64,000 bases of DNA from Alnus glutinosa (GCF_958979055.1 NC_084891.1:7404501-7468500), one strand, 5' to 3'. Counted from the first letter of the stretch, positions 35,905-48,290 are shown. The notes: generated by a model from the sequence alone, not told the origin. Made by a program: numbers and translations.

Positions 35905-37034
35905 CTATGTGAGTCCACTCCCCCTCAAGGGGTGAATGGTCTCATCATTCCTGACCCATACCTGCTTGATCCGTGGTGGTGGTTTGTAGGTCTTGTTCAT
36001 GTTGTCCATTCTTCTTAGCATACATTGCATTAGGCTTAACAACCCTTCATAGCCATGGTTGCTAATGGGCTTTTGTGGCTTTTTCTTGTAGTGCCTTGAT
36101 TTGTTATTCTTTGATTTGCCACTCTGATTGGCAGGAACAAACTTTAGCTGTCGCTGCTTATGCCGTGGAGCCTGGAATGTAGTCGGAGGTAGAGTACTTG
36201 GTGTAGCTTTTGTTGGCAGCTCCTTCTGAACCTTTGACTTCTGAGCCTGAAGATATGGACATTTGGGTCGGATGTGACCGGTGATGCCGTAGTGATGACA
36301 GGTGGGCATGCTTCTTTTGTTGGAATGCTGCTTGACTTTCTCTGCAGAAATATGGTTAGCATTCTTACAAACAATATTGCCTTACCTTTTATGTCTCCTA
36401 TGCGGATGGACATATTTTGATGAGGAAGAATCTTCAACTCCACTTTTCCTCAGAGCATCCTGCTTAATCCAAGGCCTGTGAGATTTCAACAAATAACAAT
36501 TTGGCTTAATATGACCAATCTTCCCACAATTATGACACTTAGGAATAAACTTACCTTATATTCCTGATTACTTGGAGTTAGGCATCACATGATTAGTTAA
36601 GCATGAATTATCTAAACAAGCTGTATCTTCTATCACAGGCTTAATATCAATAGAATCTAATTCAGAATCAGAAGTATGTGAAGTAGTACTTAAATCATTA
36701 CAATTAAATCAGGCTTGTTAGAAATATCTGTATGAATACAAAGCATGCTTTTTAAATTATTACTAGAGAATTTTTCCAAGAGATCCTATGATTCTTTTAA
36801 TTTATTCTCTAGTGCATCAACAATATCAAAAAGCATGGTATTTTCAGATTTCAAAGAGTCAATCAAAACATGTGATTCAGGTAATTGTAAAAACAAAGAC
36901 TCTTTTTCTTGCTTAATCTTCTTGAGTTCTTTATTGGATTTCTTAAAGAGTTTACCTATCAAAAGGGTATCTTTAGAGAAATCATAAAAATCATCTTCAG
37001 AGAACTCAGAAAGATTTATGTTAGAAGAAGTCAT
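35905..37034 (-). pseudogene. Copia gag remnant with two zinc knuckles
   Basis: Minus-strand reading starts in an acidic coiled-coil segment (SEFSEDDFYDFSKDT, then LKKIKQEKESLFLQLPESH). It passes an intact CCHC knuckle CHNCGKIGHIKPNC near 36500, and reaches a second knuckle CHHYGITGHIRPKC near 36290 in which the second cysteine has become tyrosine. Frames are broken between these parts. Confidence 0.8.
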
Positions 37035-37077
37035 AGATCACACTATAAAAAAAAATTCTAAAACACAAGTGTAACCT

Positions 37078-37089
37078 GCTCTGATACCA
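37078..37089 (-). promoter_or_regulatory. Primer-binding site (initiator tRNA-Met)
   Basis: TGGTATCAGAGC on the minus strand, the usual complement of the initiator tRNA-Met 3' end, two bases from the LTR end. Confidence 0.85.
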
Positions 37090-37091
37090 AT

Positions 37092-38195
37092 TGATAATAA
37101 ATATTGACTTCTAATTTAACCAAGTGTGTGTGTTTGTGTGCAACAAAATATCTTAAATGCGAAATTTAAATAAGACAAGACATTTGTTACGAAGAGGAAA
37201 CTTTGTGAAGAGAAAAAATCACTCCGGGGCAGCCAAACTCAGGAAATCCACTATCAGAAGACAAAGCTAGTACATAGATAGTAACACTTACATACCCTAT
37301 GCAGCGATCATATCTAGCACTCTGACACGTAACCTAACGTGAACGCCTCGCAACCAAGTCTCCTTCTTGAAGGGGTCTTCTATGGATTCCTCTACCTTAT
37401 GGCCGACCCCTAAGATAGACTTCACACGAATTGTTGAGCACACACTGGCAATGGTTTGAGATCTAGCGGATCTTCGATTCTCCCTAAACACCCTCTCAAA
37501 GCTAAGAGAATTCACTGTTGAATTCTATACAATTTACAAGCCTAGAGCCCCCTATTTATAGGCTCAAAGAAACCCTAAATCTTCTGAAAAACGGACTTTA
37601 GCTGTCGAGCGTCTGGACGGAAGTTAGCCACGTCCAGACGGTTTTCTACGATATCTTTTCAGAAATAGCACAATTCTATCCTTATCAGGTCCACGTCCGG
37701 ACGCTCCAGACGGCTTGACTGAGCGTCCGGACGGTCTTCGCTATAACTCCTTGTAGCATTCGAACGGAACACTGGAATATTTTGAAATGCTGGACAGCGT
37801 CCGGACGTGTTGCCACGTCGTTTGGACGGCTTGTAGAGACTCCCTAACAGTGTCGACTTTTGAAATCCAACTCCTTGTTGAATACTGATTGACCTAGCGT
37901 CCGGACGGTGTTGGTCTGACGTCCGGACGTCTTCATCGTTATCTGTAGGACACTGCGGGACATTCAAATGCCTTCAAAGGCTCGTCTGGACGGTTGCACG
38001 GGAACCGATTGATTTGCCTTTGGAATTTGCAAAGACTCTTCATGGATATCTTCTAGAAGCTTGTGGTCAATCACATGCTTTGATTTGAATATTGTCTGAA
38101 TACATGGAGATTCTGAATAGAACCGATAATCCTGTTAAAAAGCAACCGTTACATAAAGTATTTTTGTCAACCAGAATGTTGCTGATATACTAACA
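37092..38195 (-). repeat. Copia 5' LTR
   Basis: Begins TGATAATAAATATTGACTTC and ends ATATACTAACA on the plus strand (TG...CA). It is followed by CTATC. Short GTCCGGACG palindromes recur several times. Confidence 0.92.
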
Positions 38196-38200
38196 CTATC

Positions 38201-39921
38201 CATAGCATTTTCTCCTTTCTCTCACTCACTTATTCTCATCTCACCATTGGTTGTCTCGTCCTGTGCCAGTCAAGGGCTCCTTTCTTCCATGTTCCTATGC
38301 TCTCTAAACACATTTCATACAGCAACAATGCATTTCATGATATTTACAGCATAACTTTGGATTATAAAGTTTTAGAGTACTAGCAGTAGATTCTTTAAAA
38401 TTTTTCTTTAATGTAAGGAACTAAACTACTTTTTGCTTCCTTATTTAAATAAACTTCACAATAACTTCATTTATCCTTTCCTTGTCCTATTCAAATATTC
38501 TTTAAATTAAATACTTGGAGAAAGAGAGATGAAAGATAAATTATTTAAATATTGTTTTAAATAAATACTAGAGGAATGAAAGATGAAGGAGATTTTTTTT
38601 TTAATATATTAAAATAAAGTTAATGGAACAATTTTTGCTTCCCTAGATTTAGGGTATAACTTTTAGTTCTCTTGATGTTTCCTTAGTTTAGGGAATACAA
38701 GGGAATATGATTCAATGGAGTTTTTACAAGTTTTTCCTACATTTAGAAAATGGAATGAGATTTAAAGAAACCGGTGCTAGTACTCTTTGACGTCAATTAT
38801 TCGAAGTTTAATGAAGAAGAAAGACGTTTAAAGATGTTTCACCAATACTTTAAATAAAGAAGAAAAACGTTTGATGTTTCTTATATTTATTGGCACTTTT
38901 GTTTCATTAATCAAAGTAGTTATCAAACCGAACTGATCATCTATTCTTCACAACTAGAAGGCAAATATTTTAGTGCACACGTGAGTCCCATACCGGAAGC
39001 GAGTGAAAGGTATAGCACGGAGGCTCTTGTACATAAAACAAGATAAGAGCATTGTCCTACTTACTACAGGGTTTATGGCTGATCCAGAAGGACCTTGGCC
39101 TAGGTCAGTGACCTCCAGTGCACTTCGGAGGGGTGCTGCTCTAACGTCTGCCCAACGTGGCGGAGCCACGTCATAATTTGTAGTAATGGGGCTTGCGTTT
39201 GCTAGCATCAGTAGCTTCGGAAGAAGTTGCTCATGTTTAGTTTGCAGGAAAGTTGTTTGGTAAAATGCCAAGGTATTTTGTTGGGTGCAACGAGATTGTT
39301 TTGGGGGGTTTTTTGTTAAATTTTGAAAAAATTATATTATTGGTTTATGTGGTTGACCTAAATTACAAATTACTCTCAATGGTATAAAAATTAATTATAA
39401 AGTCTTTGTGAAAGGTAAAAATTATAAATTACTTTCTGAAGTTATTTTTCTCGTCTACAAACTTAAGAGAAACTGTTTAAGGGTACCAAACTTGGAATTA
39501 ATTTGTTTTTAAAAAATATCATTTAGCTAAGTTTGTCAAATCGATACGAATCCATATTATCTATCGATAAGAATCCATGCTCGCCACTGGTTAATGGAGC
39601 CAAGTTTGTGAAATCGGACACCTGGATCTTCATTCTTAAACCCACCATAAAGAGGCTGCCCATGAGGAATGTCTAGTCTACATATCAATTAAGGTATGCA
39701 ACTGCAACATCTTTGTTGTTGTTAACAAATTCATTCTTAGATTTCAATAGAGAAATATATTTATACAACTCCATTTCTTGAAAATTGAAACGTACATGCA
39801 TACATTGAAAAGAAAACTAAACTGATCTTCTCGTCAAAGAGAGATGCCATGTGTGGGATAATCCCAAGGATCGGGAAAAGAATAAACGAATAAAAGAATA
39901 AAAGAAATAAAATTAAAAAAA
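38201..39921. other. Intergenic; contains half of a long-TIR MITE
   Basis: AT-rich. About 39330-39490 resembles one arm of the 17457-17982 element (ACCTAAATTACAAATTACTC). No intact gene seen. Confidence 0.4.
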
Positions 39922-41488
39922 TTAAAAATTAAAAAATAAAAGCAAAAGCAAAAGACAAAAAACAAGCAAACACAAGCCAGCATTAAAACAACAACCTCCA
40001 TCTTCACTTCCGTGCTTTTGGGCATTATCCCGCCTCGGTTTAAACGAGTTGCATGTTTCTGGCAAAGGCCGCCTCGTATCAGAATCATTTGAATTAACTC
40101 TCAGCTTTTCATTATCGGACAAACTTTGCTTCTTCGTTGGATATTTCGATGTCTCTAACCCGAAAGATCTTTGTCCAGGATTTCTTCTACTACTCCTCTT
40201 CGCCCTCTGAAGACAATGTATGCAATGGATTATCAGTTTAACAGAGAGCAAGCAGGAAAGAAAGCAGAGTACAATAAAACGCATGGAGTGGTATTGACAA
40301 GTAAATAAAGTATAAACCCCTTGGGGTTGGCTTAAGTGGTAAGAGCCTTGGTCTTTGTGGTAGTCCATGAGGTCTAAAGTTCGAATCTCTTTAAGTGCAA
40401 ACAATTCTTTGGGGCCAGCCTATGGGCAAAGCCGAAGTACACTATTATCCGATCCGTGAAGAGGGGGCGCTTTACATAGTTCGAAATTTTCCTGACAAGG
40501 GTGAATACACGAAGTAACCCTGCCATAGAAGGGTTTCTCGTCATTAAAAAAAAAAGTAAATAAAGTATGTATCAAGCAGTCGGTGTATCACAAACACACC
40601 CCAAAAAAACAAAAACCATAAATAGAAAATAAAAAATTAAGATGCGTTGCATTCAATAGAAAATTAAGGACCAAATATTTATTAATCAACTTGTTAGAAT
40701 ATACGAAAAATATATAACATTTTCCGTTTATTCTATGTTTGGTTGATAATGAAATCTTCTTAATTTACAGGTTAATTGTAATCATATATTGGGATTGTAA
40801 TGAAATCATGGCAACTTGATTACCATACTTGTATTTACTCTAAACCCTATAAATATGTTTAATCCAATATCAGTTTCTTGTGATATTTCCACTGTTATTC
40901 CTATAATTCCCATAATTTAGGTTTTCCCACAAACTTCAACACAATTAACTCCAAACGAAGAAAGAAAGATATATAAATCAACTAATCTAAGTCAAACTAA
41001 CATCAAATTAGCGTACTTTTGTGATCAAGTGTAGATCTTCTCTTTTATGCAAAGTGGAAAGTCTGAAAACAACAATATAATCAAGAAAGCGAAGAAACAG
41101 AAAGAGACTAAAAAATAAAAATCATCCATAAAACAGAGTAAACAGAGAAAGGAACCACCAAGATTACAATCGAAGTACTAACCGAGGACGTCCCGGACAA
41201 AACCGATTTCAAAATTCTCGATAGCCTGCCGTTCGATCTTTTCCCTCTTCGGCCACCGTCGCCTTCTTCTTTATCTATATCCGCTGCCAAATCCGGCGGC
41301 AATATCTTCGGGAACACTATGCCCTCCGTCTCTCCCATAGCGATGTAAGTGAAAGCTGGTTGGCCCGGTCCGTCCGGACGCCGAAACCTTTTAAACGGAC
41401 TCCGACCGTCCTTGGTGACCAGTCTAAAGCACAGCAAGAACCTATTCTTGTTGTTCTTGTTTTTTAATCTGGACTTGTTGGATTCCAT
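39922..41488 (-). CDS. Two-exon plant protein with C-terminal membrane segment, unknown function
   Basis: Exon 1 is 41488-41183 (102 codons) and exon 2 is 40206-39922. The junction is in frame (SGTSS|RAKRSSRRN), giving 196 residues. The N-terminus is basic (MESNKSRLKNKNNKNRFLLC). The middle carries RRPDGPGQPAFTYIAMGETE and an acidic-then-basic stretch. The last 25 residues are hydrophobic (CLLVFCLLLLLLFF), suggesting a tail anchor. It resembles a plant-specific uncharacterised family I cannot name. A 5'UTR exon with donor at 41860 lies in the duplicated block upstream. A SINE sits in the coding intron. Confidence 0.6.
40314..40553 (+). mobile_element. tRNA-derived SINE with target-site duplication
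   Basis: A Pol III A box (TGGCTTAAGTGG, 40328-40339) and B box (GTTCGAATC, 40379-40387) are about 40 nt apart, and the element ends in an A tail. It is flanked by AAGTAAATAAAGTAT at 40299-40313 and 40554-40568. At 240 bp it fits plant SINEs. It lies antisense in the intron of the 39922-41488 gene. Confidence 0.93.
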
Positions 41489-41604
41489 GAGGGTATGGAT
41501 TCGAATGAACTGGGATGGCAGTGGTTGCAAGGATTCAGCGGGGTGTTTGTTTACCGAGAATGTTAGGGTTAAGGATTCTGAGAAAACAAAAATATATATA
41601 TATA

Positions 41605-42665
41605 TATGTTGAAATTACATCATCCAGGAAATAAAAAAAAAAAACAAACAAAAATATGTTGAAGTTGAATCGATGACCCACTAATGGAGGACAAGAGTGG
41701 GGCTTGGGTATTCTGGACGAAATGAAACCCTAAATCCTTCGGAATCTCAAGATCTGGGTTTAATTTCCTAATTCCGATCACATCCTTGATCTGAAACTTT
41801 TTTAAAGAAAACCCTAAGCAAAATAAATCCCAGATAAATTTATCGGTGGACAGGCATACCTGAGGCGCGCAGAGAGAGGCGGAATCACTGCCCGAGATCG
41901 ATTTCACACAAGAGAGAGCGAGAGCGAGAGCCAGAGCCAGAGCAAGAGAAAGAGCGCCAAACACACACAGTATTGCCAAATGAGTGAATGGAGCGAGAGT
42001 TCGAGAATTTTGATATATAAGACCAATGATACTTTTATGGGCTCGGCCCGGCCCGGCCCGGCCTGCTTCAATATTATTACTTCGACATAATCTATCCGTT
42101 TTATTAGTTTTAACCCTTTGCACTTTTTTTTTTTTTTAGCATTGCAAATATTTTTAGTTTAATTAAGGGAACTAACGGTGCTTCCATAAGTTCCATTTGT
42201 TGATTAGCAAAAGATATAAGATTTAAAAAAATAAAAATAAAAAATAAAAAAGGCCTCATCCTTTCTCAAAATAAAAGCAACTTTATGATAAGACTAATGT
42301 TATTTAGTAGATTAGTGTATAATTGTCATACGACTTGATAATGTGACAGTAAAAATTAATAATTGAATCAACATTTATAAAAAAAATAAAGCGTCAATAG
42401 CTAATTGCTACTGACACGTCATCTCAGTCGTATGACTGTTGTATAACATTTTACTAAATCAATGTTTGGCATCAATTTTTTTAATCTCATAATTAGTAGC
42501 TGTGAATAGATAATTCTTTTTAAAAACTAATTATTAAATATATTAATTTTTTTTATTTTAAAAAGAATTATCTATTCACATCTACGAATTTATGAGAATA
42601 AATATTCTACATATTGATTAAAAAAAAAAACTATGATTGATTTTGACATGATCTATCCCTTTTTA
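41605..42665 (-). repeat. Right arm of inverted duplication (5'UTR block, A and B)
   Basis: Reverse-complement match to 8731-9881 and to about 12128-12145. The 5'UTR block is at 41605-42110, A at about 42120-42460 and B at about 42465-42665. It acts as promoter plus 5' UTR of the minus-strand gene at 39922-41488 (donor at 41860, predicted acceptor at 41577). Confidence 0.88.
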
Positions 42666-43009
42666 ACCTTACTGAGCTTAACAACTTAAAAGTTTCAGTA
42701 AATTTTAGAGAAAAACCCTAAAATTCTTGATTCATCAAATTCTTTAAAGTTTCTCTGAAATAAGTTAGAACCAAAATCCTCTCCAAATTTGACCCCAAAA
42801 TTTGTTAAGCCATTTTTTTTTTTATTTATTTTTTATCATTTTCTTTCATTCTCTCGCTTCTTCCCTATATTCCCTGGCGCCCCCTTTCCCTTTCCTTTTC
42901 TTTTTCCTTTTCTGTGACCCGCCAGTGATGACAGTGGATGCCTCGGAGTGGAACAACGAGTTTTATTTCTTCTATTCCCGAACCTTTGTTTCCCATAGAC
43001 CTCTCTGTC

Positions 43010-43049
<40 letters not shown>

Positions 43050-43202
43050 CGCCATTTTCATTGTTATTGAGCTTCTTCAAGATTGGATTTTCTCAATCCT
43101 TCTTGGTGCTTCTCTGCTGTTCGTTTTTTTACCTGCAATGAAAAGTTTTACAGAAAGTGCTGGAAATTAGGGTTTCTTGGTTTGTGGTGGAGCTGGTTGA
43201 AG

Positions 43203-43279
43203 ATGGTGATTCCGTGGGGTGGACTCAGTTGCTGTTTGAGTGCAGCTGCTCTTTACGTTCTCGAAAGGAGTAATGGAAG
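43203..43279 (+). pseudogene. Exon 1 fragment of an SP1-like RING E3 ligase
   Basis: Encodes MVIPWGGLSCCLSAAALYVL followed by ERSNGR and a splice donor (GGAAG|GTCCGT). This closely resembles the N-terminal membrane segment of the plant chloroplast-outer-membrane E3 ligase SP1 (DAL/MUL1 family). No downstream exons, MULAN-type domain or RING finger are found. A pyrimidine-rich 5' leader (42800-43200, CT/TGTC repeats) precedes it and may be its captured promoter and 5' UTR. Confidence 0.6.
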
Positions 43280-43737
43280 GTCCGTGTTACTTCCTCTTTG
43301 TTAATTCATGGGTCTGACTGGGAAAGATGGGTTTGATCGGAAATGGGTCTGACTGGGAGAGTGAAGCTTTTAAATTTTGATCGGAAATGGGTTTGATATG
43401 AAAGATGTTTTTATGTTGATTCTATGTTTAATTTTGGTTTCTGTTTGTTGATTCATGTTTTCCTGTTTGGTTTATGAGAAAGATGGGTTTGTTCGTGATG
43501 GAGTGGATTGGGAATGAGATTAAGAGGGAGGGATTGTTAAAGTGGTTGGTCTCAAAACTAATAAAAACTAATATCTAGTTAAAATGGAGAAATTTTTAGA
43601 GAGTATGATGTAGGAAACTTTTTAAAAGTGATAGATAAAATCAAAAAAGTAGTTTCTTAAGCCAAAATTTAGAAAAAATTTGGAGAGCTTGATACAAATG
43701 CGGCATTGCAAATGTTTTTTGGTTTAAATAAGGAAAC

Positions 43738-44017
43738 TTTCTCTCTTTCGTCGGGAGAGAAGAGACATCCAAAAGAGAAAAATTGATAGGAGGGAAGCTT
43801 TGCATCAGAAACCGGTATGGAGTTTCTCTCTAGGGCGACGTAGAAACCTTAGAGGAGAAAGTAGTTTTTTCTAGTCCTGTTTTGGGATTGAGAAGAAGAT
43901 TTCTGTCTATTTTCGTGGTTTTCTCCTTTGGAGTTTACTTTCGTTGGGGAGTAATGGCAGAGGATCTCTCCAATCTGTGGCGCATTTTCTCGCACTCGGA
44001 GGAGGAGAGTCTGGCGG
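43738..44017 (+). mobile_element. LINE 5' end (5'UTR and ORF1 start)
   Basis: A CT-rich leader followed by ATG at 43954 and MAEDLSNLWRIFSHSEEES, which resembles the N-terminus of plant LINE ORF1/DUF4283 proteins. The similarity stops where fibrillin exon 2 sequence (VKCPLIFG) begins. Confidence 0.55.
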
Positions 44018-45271
44018 TGGAGGTGAAATGCCCTCTAATATTTGGAGGTAAAGCCCATAATTCTGCTCAAGCTTCCTGATTGATTCTGATAACTTCCTTG
44101 CACCAATCCAGTTCTTCTTCACATGTTCTCTTATTTTCTTTTGTTGAATAAAGTCGATTAGTTGAAAGAATAAATTTGAAAATAACCTTGTCAACATCTT
44201 GAAACAATTTATCTTGTTTAATGCCAATGAGCTTTAGCTTAAATGGTACCTTCTTCTCTTGGCAAAAGAGTAGGTTGGAAGTTGAGATTTTAGGTTCAAG
44301 AGCCACTGGATGCTTCTGTAACTTACCAATCAAAAAACAATTTATCATGTTTCATTATGTTTTATGTCTCCATCTATCCACAAGGTGCATGAGATATGAA
44401 CAATGCTTCCTAAACCAGAAGTTTGGATCCCAGAGATGTTCTATTTTACTTCATGTTTACAATAAATCCACCATTGGTGCCTGGAGATAGCAAATTACAT
44501 GCTTTTTTTTTTTTTTTTGGCTGAATTGTAGTACCATAGTTTATGCCAATGGCTTACAGGAGAGCCTCCCTGTGACAGTCATCTATTTGGGAGTAGTTCT
44601 TTGCTCCTTGCTGCTTCTAAGATGGTTTTTATTGTTCATTGTATCATGGGCTGACAATAGAAGTGCTTTTCAGAGTGGGATGTGGTGTACTGTTCAAATC
44701 CAACATCACCTGGGGGTGGCTACCGGAGTGCATTGGGCCGCCTTGTTTTTAGAACAAAGGAAATGATACAGGTTGTTGAAGCTCCCGACATTGTTAGGAA
44801 CAAGGTCTCCTTTTCTGCTTTTGGGTTTCTGGATGGAGAGGTCTCTTTGAAAGGTATGCCATCAGCAATTTTATTGTTTGAAAGGGAAAAGTCATAATCG
44901 TTTGTACTGCCTGTGAAAGTCAGCTCGATTTGGTTAATTATATTACGAGATCGGCTGTTCGAGTCCTCACTCAACTAATACATGATTCTTTCATGGATGG
45001 TCGTGTCCTGGGGTTTACTCAACAAGGATGGGTCATAAAGTGGCTTTACGTTGAAGGTTCCACATCATTTAAAAAAAAAAAAGAAGAAGCCATAATCGTA
45101 CCATTGTACATATCTTCTTTGTAATGAAATTAAAACCTTATCATTTCGTAAGTACGGGCTGTCTATGGCTTGGCCTACCATGAACAAGTTATTTAATTTG
45201 TTGGTATTTTCTATCTACAGTTATTTCATCTTTTCAATGCCAATAATTTTGCTTTGTACCCCTTAAAATAA

Positions 45272-45327
<56 letters not shown>

Positions 45328-45555
45328 CTTTGCTTTGTATCTTCACATGTACATGAACAGGAACACTGAAGGCTCTGGATGATAAATGGGTATATGCAAG
45401 TTGTATTTGAGGCACCTGAACTGAAGGTAGGAGTATTGGATTTCAGATATGGTGGTCAGAGTGAGGTTAAACTCCAAATCACATACATAGATGACAAGAT
45501 AAGGTTGGGGAAGGGCTCGAGAGGTTCTCTATTTGTTTTCCAAAGACTCAATTAA
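43954..45555 (+). pseudogene. LINE/fibrillin-8 chimeric pseudogene
   Basis: The LINE ORF1 start is joined in frame to the last codons of FBN8 exon 2 (to 44047), followed by exon 3 (44674-44853, 180 nt as in the intact gene) and exon 4 (45361-45555). All splice sites are preserved. Exon 4 has a net 4-bp insertion near 45390 (TGGGTATATGCAAG versus TGGATACAAG), giving a frameshift and a stop after about 15 residues. Exon 1 and the transit peptide are absent. It is a broken copy, though the spliced reading frame is open from 43954 to the insertion. Confidence 0.85.
45270..45328. repeat. TA microsatellite in the pseudogene intron
   Basis: About 28 TA units, absent from the corresponding intron of the left copy. 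Confidence 0.95.
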
Positions 45556-45647
45556 ACTGTATGAAATGTTTGCCATGAAGGGGAACATTTTTCTCCTTCA
45601 CTACCTAATGTAAGATCAATGGTTTTCCACCATGAGCAAGCTTCTTT

Positions 45648-48290
45648 GTAGGCTTAAACCTATTTTGATATTAAATAATTAAACATAATAAACAAAATAA
45701 GAGTTATTATGTTTATTTAATATAAAAATAAGCCATATGTTGGCTTAAACCTATTTTGATATCTCATTGTTTTAGTTAGAATAATTGAAACAATACTTGC
45801 TTTAAAAGTATCTAATTAAAGATTCAGTTATTTTGGGTTGCAAAACTTTATTGTGAGTTCAGTAATTTTAACTGTTATATCTATTTTATAAAATGGATAT
45901 TATGCTTTCAGCATATTAATGCTATTATGAGGTTTGTTTTAATATTTAAGGACATTAATAAATATCGTAATAATGTCTACATAAAATATATGTGCTAATA
46001 AAATAAGCTAATTTTATATGTCATTATGTCTAAGCAATGTTAGGAAATTATATTAAGGTTTAGAATTCAAAAATGAGAATAGTGTTAAGATGAATTTTTA
46101 GTGAATCATACTAATTCAATATCACTTGTACTAAATTATATTGCGGTAAATATTTGTGTGTGATTACTTTCTGAAGCAAGAAAGAATTGTGAGTATTCTA
46201 CTCACTGAGGATAATACGTGGTTGACTTCTATAATGTTGTGATTTCTGCTTTATTTAATTATATGTGAGTTGTTTGGAACATGTTTGGTTTGGAACCTTG
46301 CCAATTTTACTATCATGGATTATGAACTTGCTGCTAAATTGACATTGCATATTTTACTGTCATGGATTATGAATCTATTAAGCAATCAGTAAGATCGAAG
46401 GTTAAAGTAATAAGACAAAGGCCCTCGGTTAGAGGCCCTTGGCACCAATGAATAAATAAACCCTGGATAAGACCGGTTTGGTTAGAGACCCACGGCACCA
46501 ATTAAGGGAAAATTGGTGGTTAAAGTTCACAAAACAATATAAATAAGACCGGAGATGGTAAAAGACCCACGACAATGATAAGACCGTATCATGAGTTAAA
46601 ATCCCACAACATCTATCAATCCATCTATATATGGTAAGACCGTAGATGGTAAAAATACCCATGACAATGATAAGACCGTATTATGAGTTAAAATCTTATG
46701 ACATCTATCTATTCATCTACACGAATAAATGAGACTATACAAATGGAATTGTTAATGAGATTGTGCATAAGTATATGTAAATGTCATCATATTGTTTTGC
46801 ATAGTGTACTTTTAAATAGATCAATATTTCATTATATTATTGAAGTCAGTTGAATCACTTTATTACAGTATGTGATTGTGGTGATAATCACAATCACATA
46901 TGTGTTTATGCAGGATGGGAGGAAGATCTGAACCTCTAGGATTATTATGCTGATATTTATGAATGAGACTTTTATATGATGTTTTTAATATGTAATATTC
47001 TATGGTTATTAGGTTTAAAACAATGGTTATGTATTATCAGTGCCGCATGTGGCACATATGTTTATGCTTTGTTTGTATTTACTATGAGAGAAAACAAAAT
47101 TATATTAATTATGCATTGAGGTAATTCAGTCAGCTCTGATGTGTTATATTCTCAAGTTTTTGATAAAAAAATATATTCCGCTGTCAATTCTCAATTCTGA
47201 TGATGTCGTAATGTCACGTGAAAATTGAAATTTTCACTTACACTTTTTTTGTAAAAAGCGGGGTGTTACAATTTGGTATCAGAGCGGTTTGCTTTGATAA
47301 CCTTAAGACTTGACATTAGAAGTCTAGAAATAACACAAGAGATATAGGTAATCTAAATAACTTTTTATAAACTCCATAAAAGACTTTGTGTGAATTTTTA
47401 TAACTGATGAAATTATTAACTGTTAATTACAGTTATGATTTTTTAAATATGGTTATCTATACTTTTATGAATATGTGCACTAGATGATTTTTTATTTTTT
47501 AATTTTTAAAATGATTATATGTTTCTTTGTTATGCATGATAGAAAACATATTGACGTGCTTTGTGTGTTAAATAAAAGATAGTACTACAAAAGAAAGAAT
47601 GATTTTGAAGTTAGAAAAATATTTTGAGTATAAACTTTTAAATACAACGCTTGTAAGATAATGTCTAGATACGATAAAAGCATTTAATGCGAGTAGAAAC
47701 TTTTAAAAATATGTACTAATATTATACATGTTGAAATGTGTAAAATAATGCGTAGTGCTACTCTAGATTATGTTATTAAATAAACATATTTGATTTATGT
47801 ATATGTGACTTGTAATCTTATAAATGATTGTATTTATTTACTCTTCTTAAATCATTGGATAAGTGACTGGATATTGGATTATTAAGAAAAGAGTGAATAC
47901 ACATTCTTTAATAAAGTTTAGATGCTTTGGTACATAACTAACCATGCCACCTAGACGCCGCCTCCTATGCGATGTCAACCAAGAGACACATCGCTATGAA
48001 AATAGCGATAATGAATCAATGCAGCAAATGTCGCAACCGTCAAAAAGGCCAGCAATATGAAGCAATTCCAAGCCAACCATAGGCATAAGATATCTGCTAG
48101 CATCAAGGAAGTAGATACCTCCCTATAAAACGTGTGGAAAACTGTATAAAGGAGAATGTAGGAAGGCAAACTCGATCTGTTATAAGTGTGGTGAGTTTGG
48201 TCACGACCAGAGGAGTTGTCCTATGAATCTAACTGGAGGATCAAGCCCGCAAGGAAATGGATCACATCAACAAAATCCTGCTCCAGTATG
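45648..48290 (+). mobile_element. Gypsy-type LTR retrotransposon remnant (5' LTR and gag part)
   Basis: An LTR-like stretch ends GGGGTGTTACA at 47270, followed by the primer-binding site TGGTATCAGAGC (47274-47285). A CCHC knuckle (CYKCGEFGHDQRSC, 48178-48219) in a gag-like frame follows. No protease, reverse transcriptase or integrase is seen. The left boundary is inferred from where FBN8 similarity stops. Confidence 0.65.
47274..47285 (+). promoter_or_regulatory. Primer-binding site (initiator tRNA-Met)
   Basis: TGGTATCAGAGC, three bases from the presumed LTR end. Confidence 0.85.

Larger units (their letters stand above)
32474..38195 (-). mobile_element. Copia-type LTR retrotransposon, gag-only, 3' LTR split
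   Basis: Oriented on the minus strand. The 5' LTR is 37092-38195 (1,104 bp), with the primer-binding site (37078-37089) beside it and a purine-rich tract (AAAGGGGGAG) before the 3' LTR at 33543. The 3' LTR is 32474-33543, and its 23-bp tip is at 20105-20127. The outer flanks carry the CTATC duplication (20100-20104 and 38196-38200). The internal region is only 3.5 kb and contains gag-like sequence but no recognisable integrase, reverse transcriptase or RNase H. It is therefore non-autonomous or deleted. Confidence 0.9.

Noticed and set aside
41349-41612. Plus-strand frame opposite exon 1 of the tail-anchored gene
   Set aside because: Shadow of the better-supported minus-strand coding exon.
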